64,000 bases of DNA. Origin: Achromobacter spanius (GTDB lineage Bacteria > Pseudomonadota > Gammaproteobacteria > Burkholderiales > Burkholderiaceae_B). The notes under the pieces are model-generated. The model searched no databases and was not told the origin of the DNA. It saw only the letters and a program-made list of their open reading frames with translations. Shown here one piece after another: positions 26,181 through 35,042 of the stretch. How positions within the stretch are numbered: position 1 is the first letter of the stretch; every line of letters starts with the position of its first letter. The position numbers and the translations under genes were made by a program. Location: the NCBI RefSeq assembly GCF_029637605.1, contig NZ_CP121261.1, positions 2,604,001-2,668,000 on the forward strand, read 5' to 3'.

Positions 26181-27325
26181 GCGAGCGCGCCCTGCCCTAC
26201 CGTGGCCTGACCTGGGACCACCCGCGCGGCTTCAATGCCCTGCACGCCGCCGCCGCACTCACGCCGCTGGTGCACTGGGACAAGCAATCGCTCGAAGGCT
26301 TCGAATCGGCGCCCATCGCCGAACTCTGCGCCCGCTATGACCTGGTGGTGCTGGATCACCCGCATCTGGGCGAGGCCCTGGCGCACGATTGCCTGCAAGC
26401 GCTCGACACCGTATTCGCGCCCGACGAGCTGGCGCGGATCGCGCGGGATAGCATCGGGCTGTCGTACGACAGCTATCGCATGGCCGATCGCCAATGGGCG
26501 CTGCCGCTGGACGCCGCCACGCAGGTGATGGCCACGCGCGCCGATCGGCTTGACGGCCCCGTGCCGCGCACCTGGCGCGAGGTGCTGACGCTGTCGCAAC
26601 GCAGCGGTGCGGTCGCGCTCAGTTGGGGCGGCCCGCACCCGTTCCTGTCGCTGCTGTCGATCGCGGCCGCCATCGCGCCCGATACCGACCTGCGCCCGCA
26701 CGGCGCCTGGCACGACGAGGCGACGCTCGCCGACGCGTGCGATGTGCTTTGCGAATTGGCGCGGCTCACGCCCACGCTCGCCCTGGCTTACAACCCGATC
26801 GCGCTGCTCGGCCACATGAGCTCACGCGATGACATCGCGCTCTGCCCGCTGGTCTATGGGTATGTGAACTACGCCACCCCTGCGGTCGCGAAACCGCTTA
26901 CGTTCCGCGACGCGCCCGAGGCCGACGCGGGCAGGCCCGGCTCGATCCTTGGCGGCACCGGCATTGCGATATCCCGGCGCTGCATCGTGGGGCCGGACTT
27001 GCGCGCGCATCTACTGTGGTTGCTGGCGGCCGATACCCAAAGCCGCTTCATCCCGCAGCACGAAGGACAGCCCAGCCATCGCGGCAGTTGGGCCGATGCG
27101 GACGTGAATGCGGCAAGCGGCAACTTCTATGCCAACACGGCCCGCACGCTCGAAGCCGCCTCGATCCGACCACGACACGATGGCTACATCGCCTTCCAGA
27201 GCGAGGCCTCGCAGTTCCTGCGTGACGGCGTCGCCGCCCGCGCTTCCTCTCATTCATTGGCGCGCGGCCTGACTCAGCGCTTCCAGGCCAGCCTGGCCGC
27301 CGCCCCCAAGCACACCGCAACCTAA
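26177..27325 (+). CDS. extracellular solute-binding-protein-like protein without signal peptide
   Basis: 382 residues. The start RGLTWDHPRGFNAL, then HWDKQSLEGFES, YDLVVLDHPHLGEAL and, later, LVYGYVNYA match a family annotated as ABC solute-binding proteins. No signal peptide or hydrophobic N-terminus is present and no permease or ATPase gene is nearby. The ATGA overlap with the CoA-transferase gene fixes the start, which leaves no room for a leader. It may act in the cytoplasm as a ligand-binding or accessory protein for the CoA enzymes on either side. This is inference. Confidence 0.75.
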   Translation: MSERALPYRGLTWDHPRGFNALHAAAALTPLVHWDKQSLEGFESAPIAELCARYDLVVLDHPHLGEALAHDCLQALDTVFAPDELARIARDSIGLSYDSYRMADRQWALPLDAATQVMATRADRLDGPVPRTWREVLTLSQRSGAVALSWGGPHPFLSLLSIAAAIAPDTDLRPHGAWHDEATLADACDVLCELARLTPTLALAYNPIALLGHMSSRDDIALCPLVYGYVNYATPAVAKPLTFRDAPEADAGRPGSILGGTGIAISRRCIVGPDLRAHLLWLLAADTQSRFIPQHEGQPSHRGSWADADVNAASGNFYANTARTLEAASIRPRHDGYIAFQSEASQFLRDGVAARASSHSLARGLTQRFQASLAAAPKHTAT

Positions 27326-27335
27326 GGATGTCGAC

Positions 27336-28106
27336 GTGAGCGCACTCGTCAATCTCAGTATCGATGGCCATGTCGCCATCATCGAACTCAATCGTCCCGA
27401 GAAGCTGAACGCGATGACGCCCGAGATGGCCGACCTGCTGATCGCGGCGGTAGAGCAATGCAACACCGACTCGCAGGTGCGCGCGGTGATCCTGACCGGC
27501 GCGGGCCCCAAGGCCTTCTGCGCCGGCTCGGACATTACCGAGCTTGACCGCTACGCCACGCCCTGGGATTTTCGCAATCGGCTTGACTACTGCGACTGCG
27601 TGCGCATGTTGAAGAAGCCCACGGTGGCGGCGATCAACGGCTATACCTTCGGCGGTGGCCTCGAGATGGCGTTGGCCTGCGATATCCGCATCGCCTCCGA
27701 CAACGCGCGCCTGGGCGCGCCCGAGATCAAGCTGGGCTGGATCGGCGGCGGCGGCATGACGGCGCAGCTTGTCCATGCGGTCGGCCCAAGCAACGCCGCA
27801 CTGATGGTGCTGACCGGCGACCCTATCCGCGCCGAGCAGGCGCTGGCCTGGGGCCTGGTGAGCGAGGTGGTGCCGCAGGAGCAGTTGCGCGAGCGCGCGC
27901 AAGCGCTTGCCGCCACCATCGCCTCGCGCGCGCCTATCGCGGCCGAGACGGCACGTGTCAATCTGCGCGCCGCGCTGTCGATGCCGCTTGAGAAGGCCGT
28001 GGAATATGAGCGCGACCTACAGGCGATCTGCTTCGCCACCGCCGACGCCAAGGAAGGCCGAAAGGCATTTGAAGAAAAGCGCGCGCCGAAGTTCGAGCGG
28101 CGCTGA
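27336..28106 (+). CDS. enoyl-CoA hydratase/isomerase (crotonase family)
   Basis: 256 residues. Crotonase marks are visible: VAIIELNRPEKLNAMT, the oxyanion-hole region FCAGSDI, NGYTFGGGLEMALACDIRIA and LGAPEIKLG, which hold the two catalytic glutamates. It hydrates an enoyl-CoA or does a related isomerisation. The start is GTG with AAGGA nearby; an overlapping ATG runs straight into a stop. It is the last gene of the operon, directly followed by a terminator. Confidence 0.93.
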   Translation: MSALVNLSIDGHVAIIELNRPEKLNAMTPEMADLLIAAVEQCNTDSQVRAVILTGAGPKAFCAGSDITELDRYATPWDFRNRLDYCDCVRMLKKPTVAAINGYTFGGGLEMALACDIRIASDNARLGAPEIKLGWIGGGGMTAQLVHAVGPSNAALMVLTGDPIRAEQALAWGLVSEVVPQEQLRERAQALAATIASRAPIAAETARVNLRAALSMPLEKAVEYERDLQAICFATADAKEGRKAFEEKRAPKFERR

Positions 28107-28107
28107 C

Positions 28108-28135
28108 GGGTGGGGGGGGCCGCCCCACCTGTTTT
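28108..28135 (+). terminator. rho-independent terminator of the seven-gene operon
   Basis: GGTGGGG pairs with CCCCACC around a G-rich loop, starting three bases after the stop, and is followed by TGTTTT. Confidence 0.7.
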
Positions 28136-28199
28136 AGATACGCCAGTTGAAGCCATTGCGCGACGAGTTGGGAGGCAGAACCTCGACTGCCTCCCGACC

Positions 28200-29585
28200 C
28201 TACTTCACCAGCGCGTTCTTGACCAACACGCCATCCTTGACGATCAGCAGAAATTTTCGCTCGGCATCGCCAACAAGCGATAAGTCCTGCAACGGGTTGC
28301 CGTCGACCAAAATCAGGTCTGCCAGTGCACCTTCTCGAACTTCGCCCAGGTCGCCGCGATACGGATTGCGTGCGCCAGACAATTTAAGCAGTTGTGCATT
28401 GCCGCTAGTGGCCATCTTGAGCACCTGCGCGGGCGTGTACCAGCGCCCAAGGCTCGCCAGTATTTTCCCCTGTTGCTCAGCCAACTGGCTTGAAAACAGA
28501 ATGTCGGTACCAAACGCAGTCTTCAACTGATGCTTGATCGCCAGCTTGTACGTGCGGTCCGTGCCAGCGAATACCTCCAGTGCTTTTTCCCGCTCGTCGG
28601 AACCAGGAGGAAACACCTCCGCAAGCGCATCGGGAAACGGCTGCGTGCTTAGCCACGCGCCCGAGCGGGCGAGCATCGCAGCGGTTTCGTCGTCCATCAA
28701 ACTGCCATGCTCGATGCTAAGAACGCCCGCTTTGAGCGCGCGCTGTATCGCCGCCGGCGTGTACGCGTGTACCGCTACATAAGTGCCCCAGTCCGTTGCA
28801 GCGGCAACTGCCGCGCTCAACTCGGCTTCCGTGAACGTCACCACATCAAGCGGACTGTGTGGTGACGACACGCCTCCCCCTCCAGTCAGCTTGATTTGCG
28901 TGGCGCCGCGCATCAACTGTTCGCGGGTGCGCAGGCGCACTTCGTCGGGACTGTCGGCAATGGCGCTGTCGCCGACGATGTCATGACGCGACGCAGGCGC
29001 CCCCAACGTACGCGGCAGATCGCTCATGCTGCGAAAGTCGCCATGACCGCTGGTTACGCTGATCATCGCGCCTGAGGGGTAGATACGCGGCCCCGGAATG
29101 ACGCCTTGATCAATCGCGACTTTCAGACCGAACACTGCGCCGCCTAAATCACGCACGGTCGTGAATCCACGCATTAGCGTCTTTCCAGCTTCAACACCCG
29201 CCACCAAGTTCAAGTACCCGGTGTCTTGCGTCAGTGCCACCGCTACCGGCACACCGACGAACATGCTATGCCAGTGCGCATCGATCAACCCAGGCATCAA
29301 CGTCCTTCCGCCGGCGTCGATGACCTGAGCACCATCCACGTTGATTTTTTCGCGTGATACCTGTGCAATGACGGAGCCGCGCAGCAGCACATTGCTGGGT
29401 TCGGACAGATCCGGCGATATGCCATCAAAGATGCGCACGTTTTCGATGAGAACCGGGGGGTCGTTCTGACGGGGCGAGGCCAGTGCCGCGGGGGGCGCCG
29501 CAGCATTCTCGTGGGACAGCGCGACGTTATTGAACGCGAAAAACAGCGTCGCGGCGCACAGCAGAACTGCGGGTTTGACGTCCAT
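28200..29585 (-). CDS. secreted amidohydrolase family protein
   Basis: 461 residues from the ATG at 29585, preceded by AAGGAG. A hydrophobic leader (VLLCAATLFFAFNNVALS) indicates export. Amidohydrolase features are GRTLMPGLIDAHWHS with the HxH metal pair, IKLTGGGG with the likely metal-bridging Lys, VHAYTP and IEHGS histidines, and FGTDILF with the catalytic Asp. The C-terminus shows NPYRGDLGEVREGALADLILVDGNPL. It resembles the imidazolonepropionase/prolidase-like group of metal-dependent hydrolases that cut amide or peptide bonds in the periplasm. Apparently a single gene, with remnants of another hydrolase gene upstream. Substrate unknown. Confidence 0.88.
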   Translation of the reverse strand: MDVKPAVLLCAATLFFAFNNVALSHENAAAPPAALASPRQNDPPVLIENVRIFDGISPDLSEPSNVLLRGSVIAQVSREKINVDGAQVIDAGGRTLMPGLIDAHWHSMFVGVPVAVALTQDTGYLNLVAGVEAGKTLMRGFTTVRDLGGAVFGLKVAIDQGVIPGPRIYPSGAMISVTSGHGDFRSMSDLPRTLGAPASRHDIVGDSAIADSPDEVRLRTREQLMRGATQIKLTGGGGVSSPHSPLDVVTFTEAELSAAVAAATDWGTYVAVHAYTPAAIQRALKAGVLSIEHGSLMDDETAAMLARSGAWLSTQPFPDALAEVFPPGSDEREKALEVFAGTDRTYKLAIKHQLKTAFGTDILFSSQLAEQQGKILASLGRWYTPAQVLKMATSGNAQLLKLSGARNPYRGDLGEVREGALADLILVDGNPLQDLSLVGDAERKFLLIVKDGVLVKNALVK

Positions 29586-29840
29586 AAGAGCTCCTTCGAG
29601 GAAGCGAACTTGACGGAAACAACGCGGAAATGAGAGTGACGCTGGGCTTTCAAAACGGCAAAATGGCTGCGCCACCGTACTGGAGTGCAGAGACTCAGAG
29701 TGTCGACCAGATCGAACGCAGCAACTTACCGGTCAGCATAGATGAGCTTCTTAATGCGCACAATTTTTAATGCGCTGAGCATGGGGTCCGGTTCTGCTTG
29801 ATGACGCAACGCAGCAGTTTCCCCGTTGGTGGCAAGGTGG

Positions 29841-30140
29841 TTAGCGTCGCGCAACAAGCGACGTACTCGCCCTATCAACATCCCCCCGAATCACCTTCCC
29901 ACTCCGCGCCCCGGTGCCTTCACCCGCCCGCCAAGCCACGTTCCCATTGACCAGCACATAGTCAATGCCTTGGGCCTGCCGGGTTGGCGATGCCCACGTG
30001 GCCTTATCCGCAATGGTGTCGGCGTCGAAGACGACGAGATCGGCGGCATGGCCTGCCGCGATGTGGCCGCGCCGCGGCAGGCGGAAATACGAGGCGGGCT
30101 TGCCGGTCATCTTGTGCACCGCCTGTTCCAACGTGAACAG
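29841..30140 (-). pseudogene. C-terminal remnant of an N-acyl-D-amino-acid deacylase (D-aminoacylase)
   Basis: From about 30140 the minus strand encodes LFTLEQAVHKMTGKPASYF, then GHIAAGHAADLVVFDADTI and GIDYVLVNGNVAWRAGEGTG. This is the C-terminal 90-100 residues of D-aminoacylases, including the composite beta-sandwich end. Upstream of LFTLEQAV the sequence no longer matches and the roughly 380-residue catalytic barrel is absent. It is therefore a truncated, non-functional remnant, and the breakpoint is near 30140. Confidence 0.75.
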
Positions 30141-30277
30141 TCCGATGTCGCAGATGTCGCAGTCTTTCTTGGACACACTGAAGGAAGTCATTCTTAAAGA
30201 CGGCCAATCCGGCGCCGGCATGCAAGACTTTCCTTTAAAAAAGACGACCGTAATACATGGACCGCAAGCCACGACGT

Positions 30278-31828
30278 TCAGTCACGCTCGTTTGAACGAA
30301 GAGGACCCAGCAATTGAAGCACTGCCACCGCCGCCGCTTCGATCGGCCCGCCTGCATCGATATGCGTCCAATGTTCGACACTGCGCTGCCGGGCAAGTTG
30401 GGCATGAACGACCGCTTCATTTGCATCTGACGCATCGTTCTGGCGCGCCTTCACGCGCGCCAGCAGCATGTCTGGCGGCACATCCAGCCAATAGCCATCG
30501 AATGACGCCTTCGCCCGTGCAGCACACCCTTCGATTCGCTTTCTGTCGGGCTCGCGATCAAATACCGCGTCCGCAATCACCACGCCCCCTGCCCTTGTAA
30601 TGCTTGCGGCACGTATCGCCTGCTCCGCATAGACCCGTTCCGACATCTCCGCCTGGTACGCCCTTTCCTCTAGCTGAACCTCCGCCGACACGCCCAGCAT
30701 GCGCTTGCGAATACGGTCGCTGGAAAGCACGCGCGCCCCAGGGGGCGGGCCGATACGCGGGGCCAGTGTGGCTGCCAAGGTTGACTTGCCAGAACCGCTG
30801 AGTCCGCCGATGGCGACGAGCCTTGCGGGACATGGCGATAAGCAGGCAAGTCCCAGGTCCAGATAGCGCAGGGCTGCCGCCTGCTTGGTCGCATTCTGGT
30901 CGCCGAAACACTCGACGGCCTCCGTGCCCACGACGTGCGCCCGTATCGTCGCCCTTAACGCCATGAACAGCGGCATCAACGGCAATCCTGCTTCCTCCTC
31001 GCAGACATCCAGGTACCGGTTCAACACCAGATTGGCATGTGCCTCCAAACCCCGCGACCACAGGTCCATCAGCAGAAAAGCAAGGTCATAAAGAACGTCA
31101 ATCGTGGCCAATGAGTCATCAAACTCAACGCAATCGAATAACGTGGGCTCGTCGTCAATCACGCAGATGTTCCGCAGATGCAGGTCTCCGTGGCAATGAC
31201 GCACCTTGCCCGCGTTCGCCCTTTCCATTAAGAGCTGCAACCTTTTACCCAATTCCTCGTACAACGTTGCGCAAAGCGCTTGTGCCTTTTCCTTGGGTAA
31301 GAAAGAGAGCCCGGACAATATCTGTTCGCTGTCCGATATCACCCGCTTCAATGCCGAACGAACATCTAAGCCCCGAATGATTCGGGCATTCTTGTGGAAA
31401 CCAGCAATCACGCCCGCGAGGCGTGCCGCCAGCGGTGTGGACAGATCTCCACGTTCAACCATCGTCTCCAGCAACGCGTGGTCCGCAAAACGCTGCATTT
31501 CAACGACCGCGTCGACCATCTCACCGGAGCCGTCGAACGAGAGATGCCCATCACGATCGCGTGTGATGCGTCGCACCGACAAATACAGGTTTGGAGCGGT
31601 ACGCCGATTCAGCGTGAGCTCGTTCTGGCACGCTTTCAAGCGTCGTTCTGGCGTGGAAAAGTCGACATACGGAAGGCGCACCGCCCGCTTGAGTTTGTAG
31701 GCACGGTCGCCCGCCAGGACAACAACCGAAATATGGGTCTGCACGATGACTATGTCGTCGCGTGACAGGCCATGGCGTTGTGGATCGGACAAATATTCCA
31801 GGGTGGCGGATTGGCTGTCGGTGCTCAA
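30278..31828 (-). CDS. bifunctional aminoglycoside-phosphotransferase-like/P-loop kinase fusion protein
   Basis: 516 residues from a TTG at 31828 with GGAGG nine bases upstream; a GTG 34 codons earlier is possible but adds an unlikely Arg/Trp-rich leader. The N-terminal half is an APH-fold kinase domain with the Brenner-type motif RHCHGDLHLRN and FDCVEFDD. The C-terminal half is a small-molecule kinase with Walker A GLSGSGKST (about residue 365) and SSDRIRKRMLG. This two-domain arrangement is a widespread family of unknown physiological substrate, often annotated only as AAA ATPase. It stands alone on its strand. Confidence 0.88.
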   Translation of the reverse strand: MSTDSQSATLEYLSDPQRHGLSRDDIVIVQTHISVVVLAGDRAYKLKRAVRLPYVDFSTPERRLKACQNELTLNRRTAPNLYLSVRRITRDRDGHLSFDGSGEMVDAVVEMQRFADHALLETMVERGDLSTPLAARLAGVIAGFHKNARIIRGLDVRSALKRVISDSEQILSGLSFLPKEKAQALCATLYEELGKRLQLLMERANAGKVRHCHGDLHLRNICVIDDEPTLFDCVEFDDSLATIDVLYDLAFLLMDLWSRGLEAHANLVLNRYLDVCEEEAGLPLMPLFMALRATIRAHVVGTEAVECFGDQNATKQAAALRYLDLGLACLSPCPARLVAIGGLSGSGKSTLAATLAPRIGPPPGARVLSSDRIRKRMLGVSAEVQLEERAYQAEMSERVYAEQAIRAASITRAGGVVIADAVFDREPDRKRIEGCAARAKASFDGYWLDVPPDMLLARVKARQNDASDANEAVVHAQLARQRSVEHWTHIDAGGPIEAAAVAVLQLLGPLRSNERD

Positions 31829-32076
31829 TGTAGCGATCCTCCGGACGGAACGGCTAGCGGTCACGCCATAGCGGCGCCACCATTTTCTCGAATACCAAGA
31901 CAGCAAGCTTACTCCCCGTCCCACCTGCACTAATACTCCCTACCCCCGAGCGCCGGATCGTTGACTTTGGTCAATTGGCGAGCGTTCTGAAGGACTAAGC
32001 TGCCAGAACTTCCCTATGCCATGCGGTACTGGTTGCAGACGTACACGCCATCGGCGCCGCCTCTGTGGAGACGAGC

Positions 32077-33177
32077 ATGACTGCCAAGATGAAAGCCGCC
32101 GTATTTGCGGGTCCGAACCGTGTCGAAATACGTGAAAAGCCCATCCCTGACGTGGGACCCAATGACGCTTTGATGCGGATCACCACCACCACAATCTGCG
32201 GGACCGATATTCACATCGTCAAGGGTGAATACCCGGTGAAAAATGGCCTGACGATAGGTCACGAGCCCGTCGGTGTCATAGAAAAGCTCGGAACCGCGGT
32301 ACGCGGCTACAACGAAGGCCAGCGCGTGATTGCCGGCGCGATCTGCCCAAGCTTCAATTCCTATGCGGCTCAAGATGGCGCGCCCTCGCAGGACGGCACC
32401 TACCTGGTCGGTATGGGCATGTGCGGATGCCACGGGTACCGCGCCACCGCGGGATGGCGCTTTGGCAACATGATAGATGGCGCCCAGGCGGAATACCTGT
32501 TGGTACCGGATGCCGAGGCCAACCTTGCGCCGGTGCCGGATGCGCTGAGCGACGAGCAGGTGCTCATGTGCCCGGACATCATGTCCACCGGCTTTAAAGG
32601 CGCCGAGAACGCCAATATCCGAATCGGCGATACGGTGGCGGTGTTTGCGCAGGGGCCGATCGGACTCTGCGCCACGGCCGGCGCCAGGTTGTTGGGCGCC
32701 ACCACCATCATTGGGGTGGATGGAAACGCGCAGCGGCTGGCGATGGCGCAGGCTTGGGGAGCCGATGTCGTCCTGAATTTTCACGAGTGCGATGTGGTTG
32801 AGGAAATCTTGCGGCTGACTGGCGGCAAGGGCGTCGACTCCGCGATTGAAGCGCTGGGGCAGCAGAGCACATTCGAATCGGCGTTGCGTGTCCTGAAACC
32901 CGGGGGCACCTTGTCCAGCCTCGGCGTCTATTCCAGTGACCTGACGATACCGGTTTCGGCTTTTGCGGCGGGCTTGGGCGATCACAAGATAAACACGGCG
33001 CTTTGCCCTGGCGGCAAGGAGCGCATGCGACGCCTGATGAATGTTCTGCAGTCCGGACGGCTGGACCTGACGAAGATGGTCACACACCGCTTCAATCTTG
33101 ACGACATCGCTCAGGCCTACGACCTGTTCGCGAACCAGCGAGACAACGTGTTGAAAGTGGCCATCCGGCCGTTCTGA
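32077..33177 (+). CDS. zinc-dependent alcohol dehydrogenase (MDR family)
   Basis: 366 residues from the ATG at 32077, preceded by GGAG. MDR features are TTTICGTDIHIV and GHEPVGVIEKLG for the catalytic zinc, GDTVAVFAQGPIGLCA for the nucleotide-binding glycine motif, and IIGVDGNAQRLAMA. The typical four-cysteine structural zinc loop is absent, as in the Clostridium beijerinckii/Thermoanaerobacter secondary alcohol dehydrogenases, which this protein resembles. It would interconvert a short secondary alcohol or similar and its ketone with NADP in the cytoplasm. The stop overlaps the following ATG by one base. Confidence 0.93.
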   Translation: MTAKMKAAVFAGPNRVEIREKPIPDVGPNDALMRITTTTICGTDIHIVKGEYPVKNGLTIGHEPVGVIEKLGTAVRGYNEGQRVIAGAICPSFNSYAAQDGAPSQDGTYLVGMGMCGCHGYRATAGWRFGNMIDGAQAEYLLVPDAEANLAPVPDALSDEQVLMCPDIMSTGFKGAENANIRIGDTVAVFAQGPIGLCATAGARLLGATTIIGVDGNAQRLAMAQAWGADVVLNFHECDVVEEILRLTGGKGVDSAIEALGQQSTFESALRVLKPGGTLSSLGVYSSDLTIPVSAFAAGLGDHKINTALCPGGKERMRRLMNVLQSGRLDLTKMVTHRFNLDDIAQAYDLFANQRDNVLKVAIRPF

Positions 33178-33812
33178 TGCAACGTGGGCGAACGTTTTCC
33201 TCTGGCGTTGCCGCTCTTCCCAGACGGCGGCGCAGGCATCGCGCCATCTTCACGACGGCCTGGCTTTTCCTTGCCGCCTTGGCGCACGGCCAGGGGGCAC
33301 TGCAACCGGCCGACGTCGCCTCCGCGTATGACCGGGAAGTGTCCCCGAGGCTTGCGTTGCCGGATGCCGAACGTGTCCGTTACGGAGAACTGGCCAACCA
33401 TGCGCTGGTGTCCGCTGGCCTCTCCTTGTTGGCGCCTCAATACGTCGTCATCGCCGACCGAAACATCTACGTGCAGGCGGTATTCGTATATTGGTTGCAC
33501 CCTGTTGCGCCGCCCCTGTATATCGGCGCATCCCCCGCCTCTACCGGGCAAGTCGGCACGTTCGACCATTTTGAGACGCCGACCGGCGTGTTTCCCCATA
33601 CTTTGGCTAACCCGGACTACCGCGCCGAGGGCACTAAAAATGCGAACGGAATCCTTGGGCTTGGCGTGAAGGGCATGCGCGTTTACGACTTCGGATGGCA
33701 GGAGGCCCGCCAGGGCTGGGGCGCGGGGCGCTATCTGATTGTCGTCGACACGGAGCGTCGCGCCCGCCCAGGCTGGTCGCCTCAACCTTTGATCAATCCG
33801 AAGAATCCATGA
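33177..33812 (+). CDS. L,D-transpeptidase-like protein truncated before its catalytic motif
   Basis: 211 residues. A positively charged start is followed by a hydrophobic export segment (AIFTTAWLFLAALAHGQG). The middle matches a family of periplasmic L,D-transpeptidases: YIGASPASTGQVGTFDHFETPTGVFPHTLAN, then AEGTKNANGI and GMRVYDFGWQEARQGWG. In that family an RLQ-HATDP segment and a catalytic SKGCIRIP follow. Here the text becomes unrelated right after QGWGAG, ends 34 residues later, and no other frame downstream carries the missing part. It is probably inactive as a peptidoglycan cross-linker, or else has changed role. The start overlaps the dehydrogenase stop. Confidence 0.65.
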   Translation: MQRGRTFSSGVAALPRRRRRHRAIFTTAWLFLAALAHGQGALQPADVASAYDREVSPRLALPDAERVRYGELANHALVSAGLSLLAPQYVVIADRNIYVQAVFVYWLHPVAPPLYIGASPASTGQVGTFDHFETPTGVFPHTLANPDYRAEGTKNANGILGLGVKGMRVYDFGWQEARQGWGAGRYLIVVDTERRARPGWSPQPLINPKNP

Positions 33813-34005
33813 CACCCCCGCTACTTGCCTGCGGGCGGGGAATCCCCAGGCTTGGTCCTGGTCCGCCATCGCGCACGCGAGTCATCTTCGACGCGCAAGA
33901 TTCGCGAGATTGAAGCTCCCCGAAAACTCCGCACTACACTGATTCGGATTCACCGCCAAACATGCTGCATCGGTGCAGCGAGCGCCATCCCCACGGAGCC
34001 CCCCC

Positions 34006-34365
34006 ATGTTCGATCACATCGGTTTCGGCGTCAGCGACATCAACCAAAGTCGCGACTTTTTCCTGCAAGCGCTAGGTCCGCTTGGCGTCGGCCTGGCGAT
34101 GGAAGGTCCGAATAGCATCGGCTTGGGCAAGAACGGGAAACCGTCTTTATGGCTATACGCGACCGGTTCAGCCACGGCTCTATTGCACATCGCCATTGCG
34201 GCGGCCACGCGGGCGGACGTGGACGCCTTCTATCAAGCTGCCCTGGCGGCGGGCGGCCGGGACAACGGCGCACCAGGGATTCGGCCGCATTACCATCCCA
34301 ACTATTACGCCGCCTTTGTATTCAGCCCTGACGGCCACAACGTGGAAGCGGTCTGCCATCGTTAA
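34006..34365 (+). CDS. VOC family (glyoxalase-like) protein
   Basis: 119 residues, one complete VOC domain: MFDHIGFGVSDINQSRDFF at the start, LLHIAIAA in the middle, and a C-terminal YYAAFVFSPDGHNVEAVCH with the usual metal-ligand Glu. The ATG at 34006 follows GGAG. VOC proteins of this size bind metal and act as lyases, isomerases or resistance proteins; this branch is generally annotated without a known substrate. Convergent to the LysE-type exporter gene. Confidence 0.88.
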   Translation: MFDHIGFGVSDINQSRDFFLQALGPLGVGLAMEGPNSIGLGKNGKPSLWLYATGSATALLHIAIAAATRADVDAFYQAALAAGGRDNGAPGIRPHYHPNYYAAFVFSPDGHNVEAVCHR

Positions 34366-34399
34366 CAAGGCTGCCCGCCATGACGAGCGTTAACAAGCA

Positions 34400-34422
34400 T
34401 TAAGGTGCCTCAACAACCTTAA
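34400..34422. terminator. hairpin between convergent VOC and LysE-type genes
   Basis: TTAAGGT and ACCTTAA form a 7-bp stem with a 9-nt loop overlapping the stop of the LysE-type gene. A weak bidirectional terminator is plausible. Confidence 0.4.
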
Positions 34423-35042
34423 CGACTGCTGGCCAGGCGTATCCCCAAGCCCACCAGCGCCACGCCCATCAAGGCATCAACCGCGCGGCTCACCCGCGCA
34501 TAGACCGATCGGACGCGGCCCACCGAAAAGAACGCGGCCAGCGCCCCGAGCCAGGCGGCCGTTATCAGGCCGACCAGCGCAACCACGCTGACATACACCC
34601 AGGTGGGTGCGCCGACCGGCAGCACGGTCACGAACAGCGTGGCAAAAAACGTGGCCGTTTTCGGATTGGTGATCCCGACCATGAAGCCCTGGCGCCAGGC
34701 TTGCAGCGCCCCGACGCGCGCCACACCCTGAATGCTCGGCTCGCCGCCCTTCGCCTTGAAAGCGGCCATCAGCATCCGCGCGCCCAGGTAGATCAAGTAC
34801 GCCGCGCCGGCCAGGCGGATGGCCTCGTAGAGCCAGAAGAGTTCCTTGATCAGCAGTCCAAACCCCAGGATGGCCAAGGTGGCCCAGACGACCACCGCGC
34901 AAGCGATGCCCAGGCCGACGAGCATGCCGGATCGCCGATCATTCAAGGCATTGGAGGTCACGGCAACGAAGTCCGGCCCGGGGCTGGCGCAAGCCAGGAG
35001 AATGATGCCGGAAAGGGTGAACAACTGAGGCAGGTAGTCCAT
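34419..35042 (-). CDS. LysE/RhtB family amino-acid exporter
   Basis: 207 residues with about six membrane segments. Family marks are LLACASPGPDFVAVTSNAL near the N-terminus and the mid-protein FMVGITNPKTATFFATLF. LysE/RhtB proteins export amino acids or related small amines across the inner membrane. The ATG at 35042 directly precedes the first membrane segment; a longer open frame upstream is Pro/Arg-rich and implausible. Substrate not deducible. It lies back-to-back with the restriction-like cassette. Confidence 0.92.
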   Translation of the reverse strand: MDYLPQLFTLSGIILLACASPGPDFVAVTSNALNDRRSGMLVGLGIACAVVVWATLAILGFGLLIKELFWLYEAIRLAGAAYLIYLGARMLMAAFKAKGGEPSIQGVARVGALQAWRQGFMVGITNPKTATFFATLFVTVLPVGAPTWVYVSVVALVGLITAAWLGALAAFFSVGRVRSVYARVSRAVDALMGVALVGLGIRLASSR

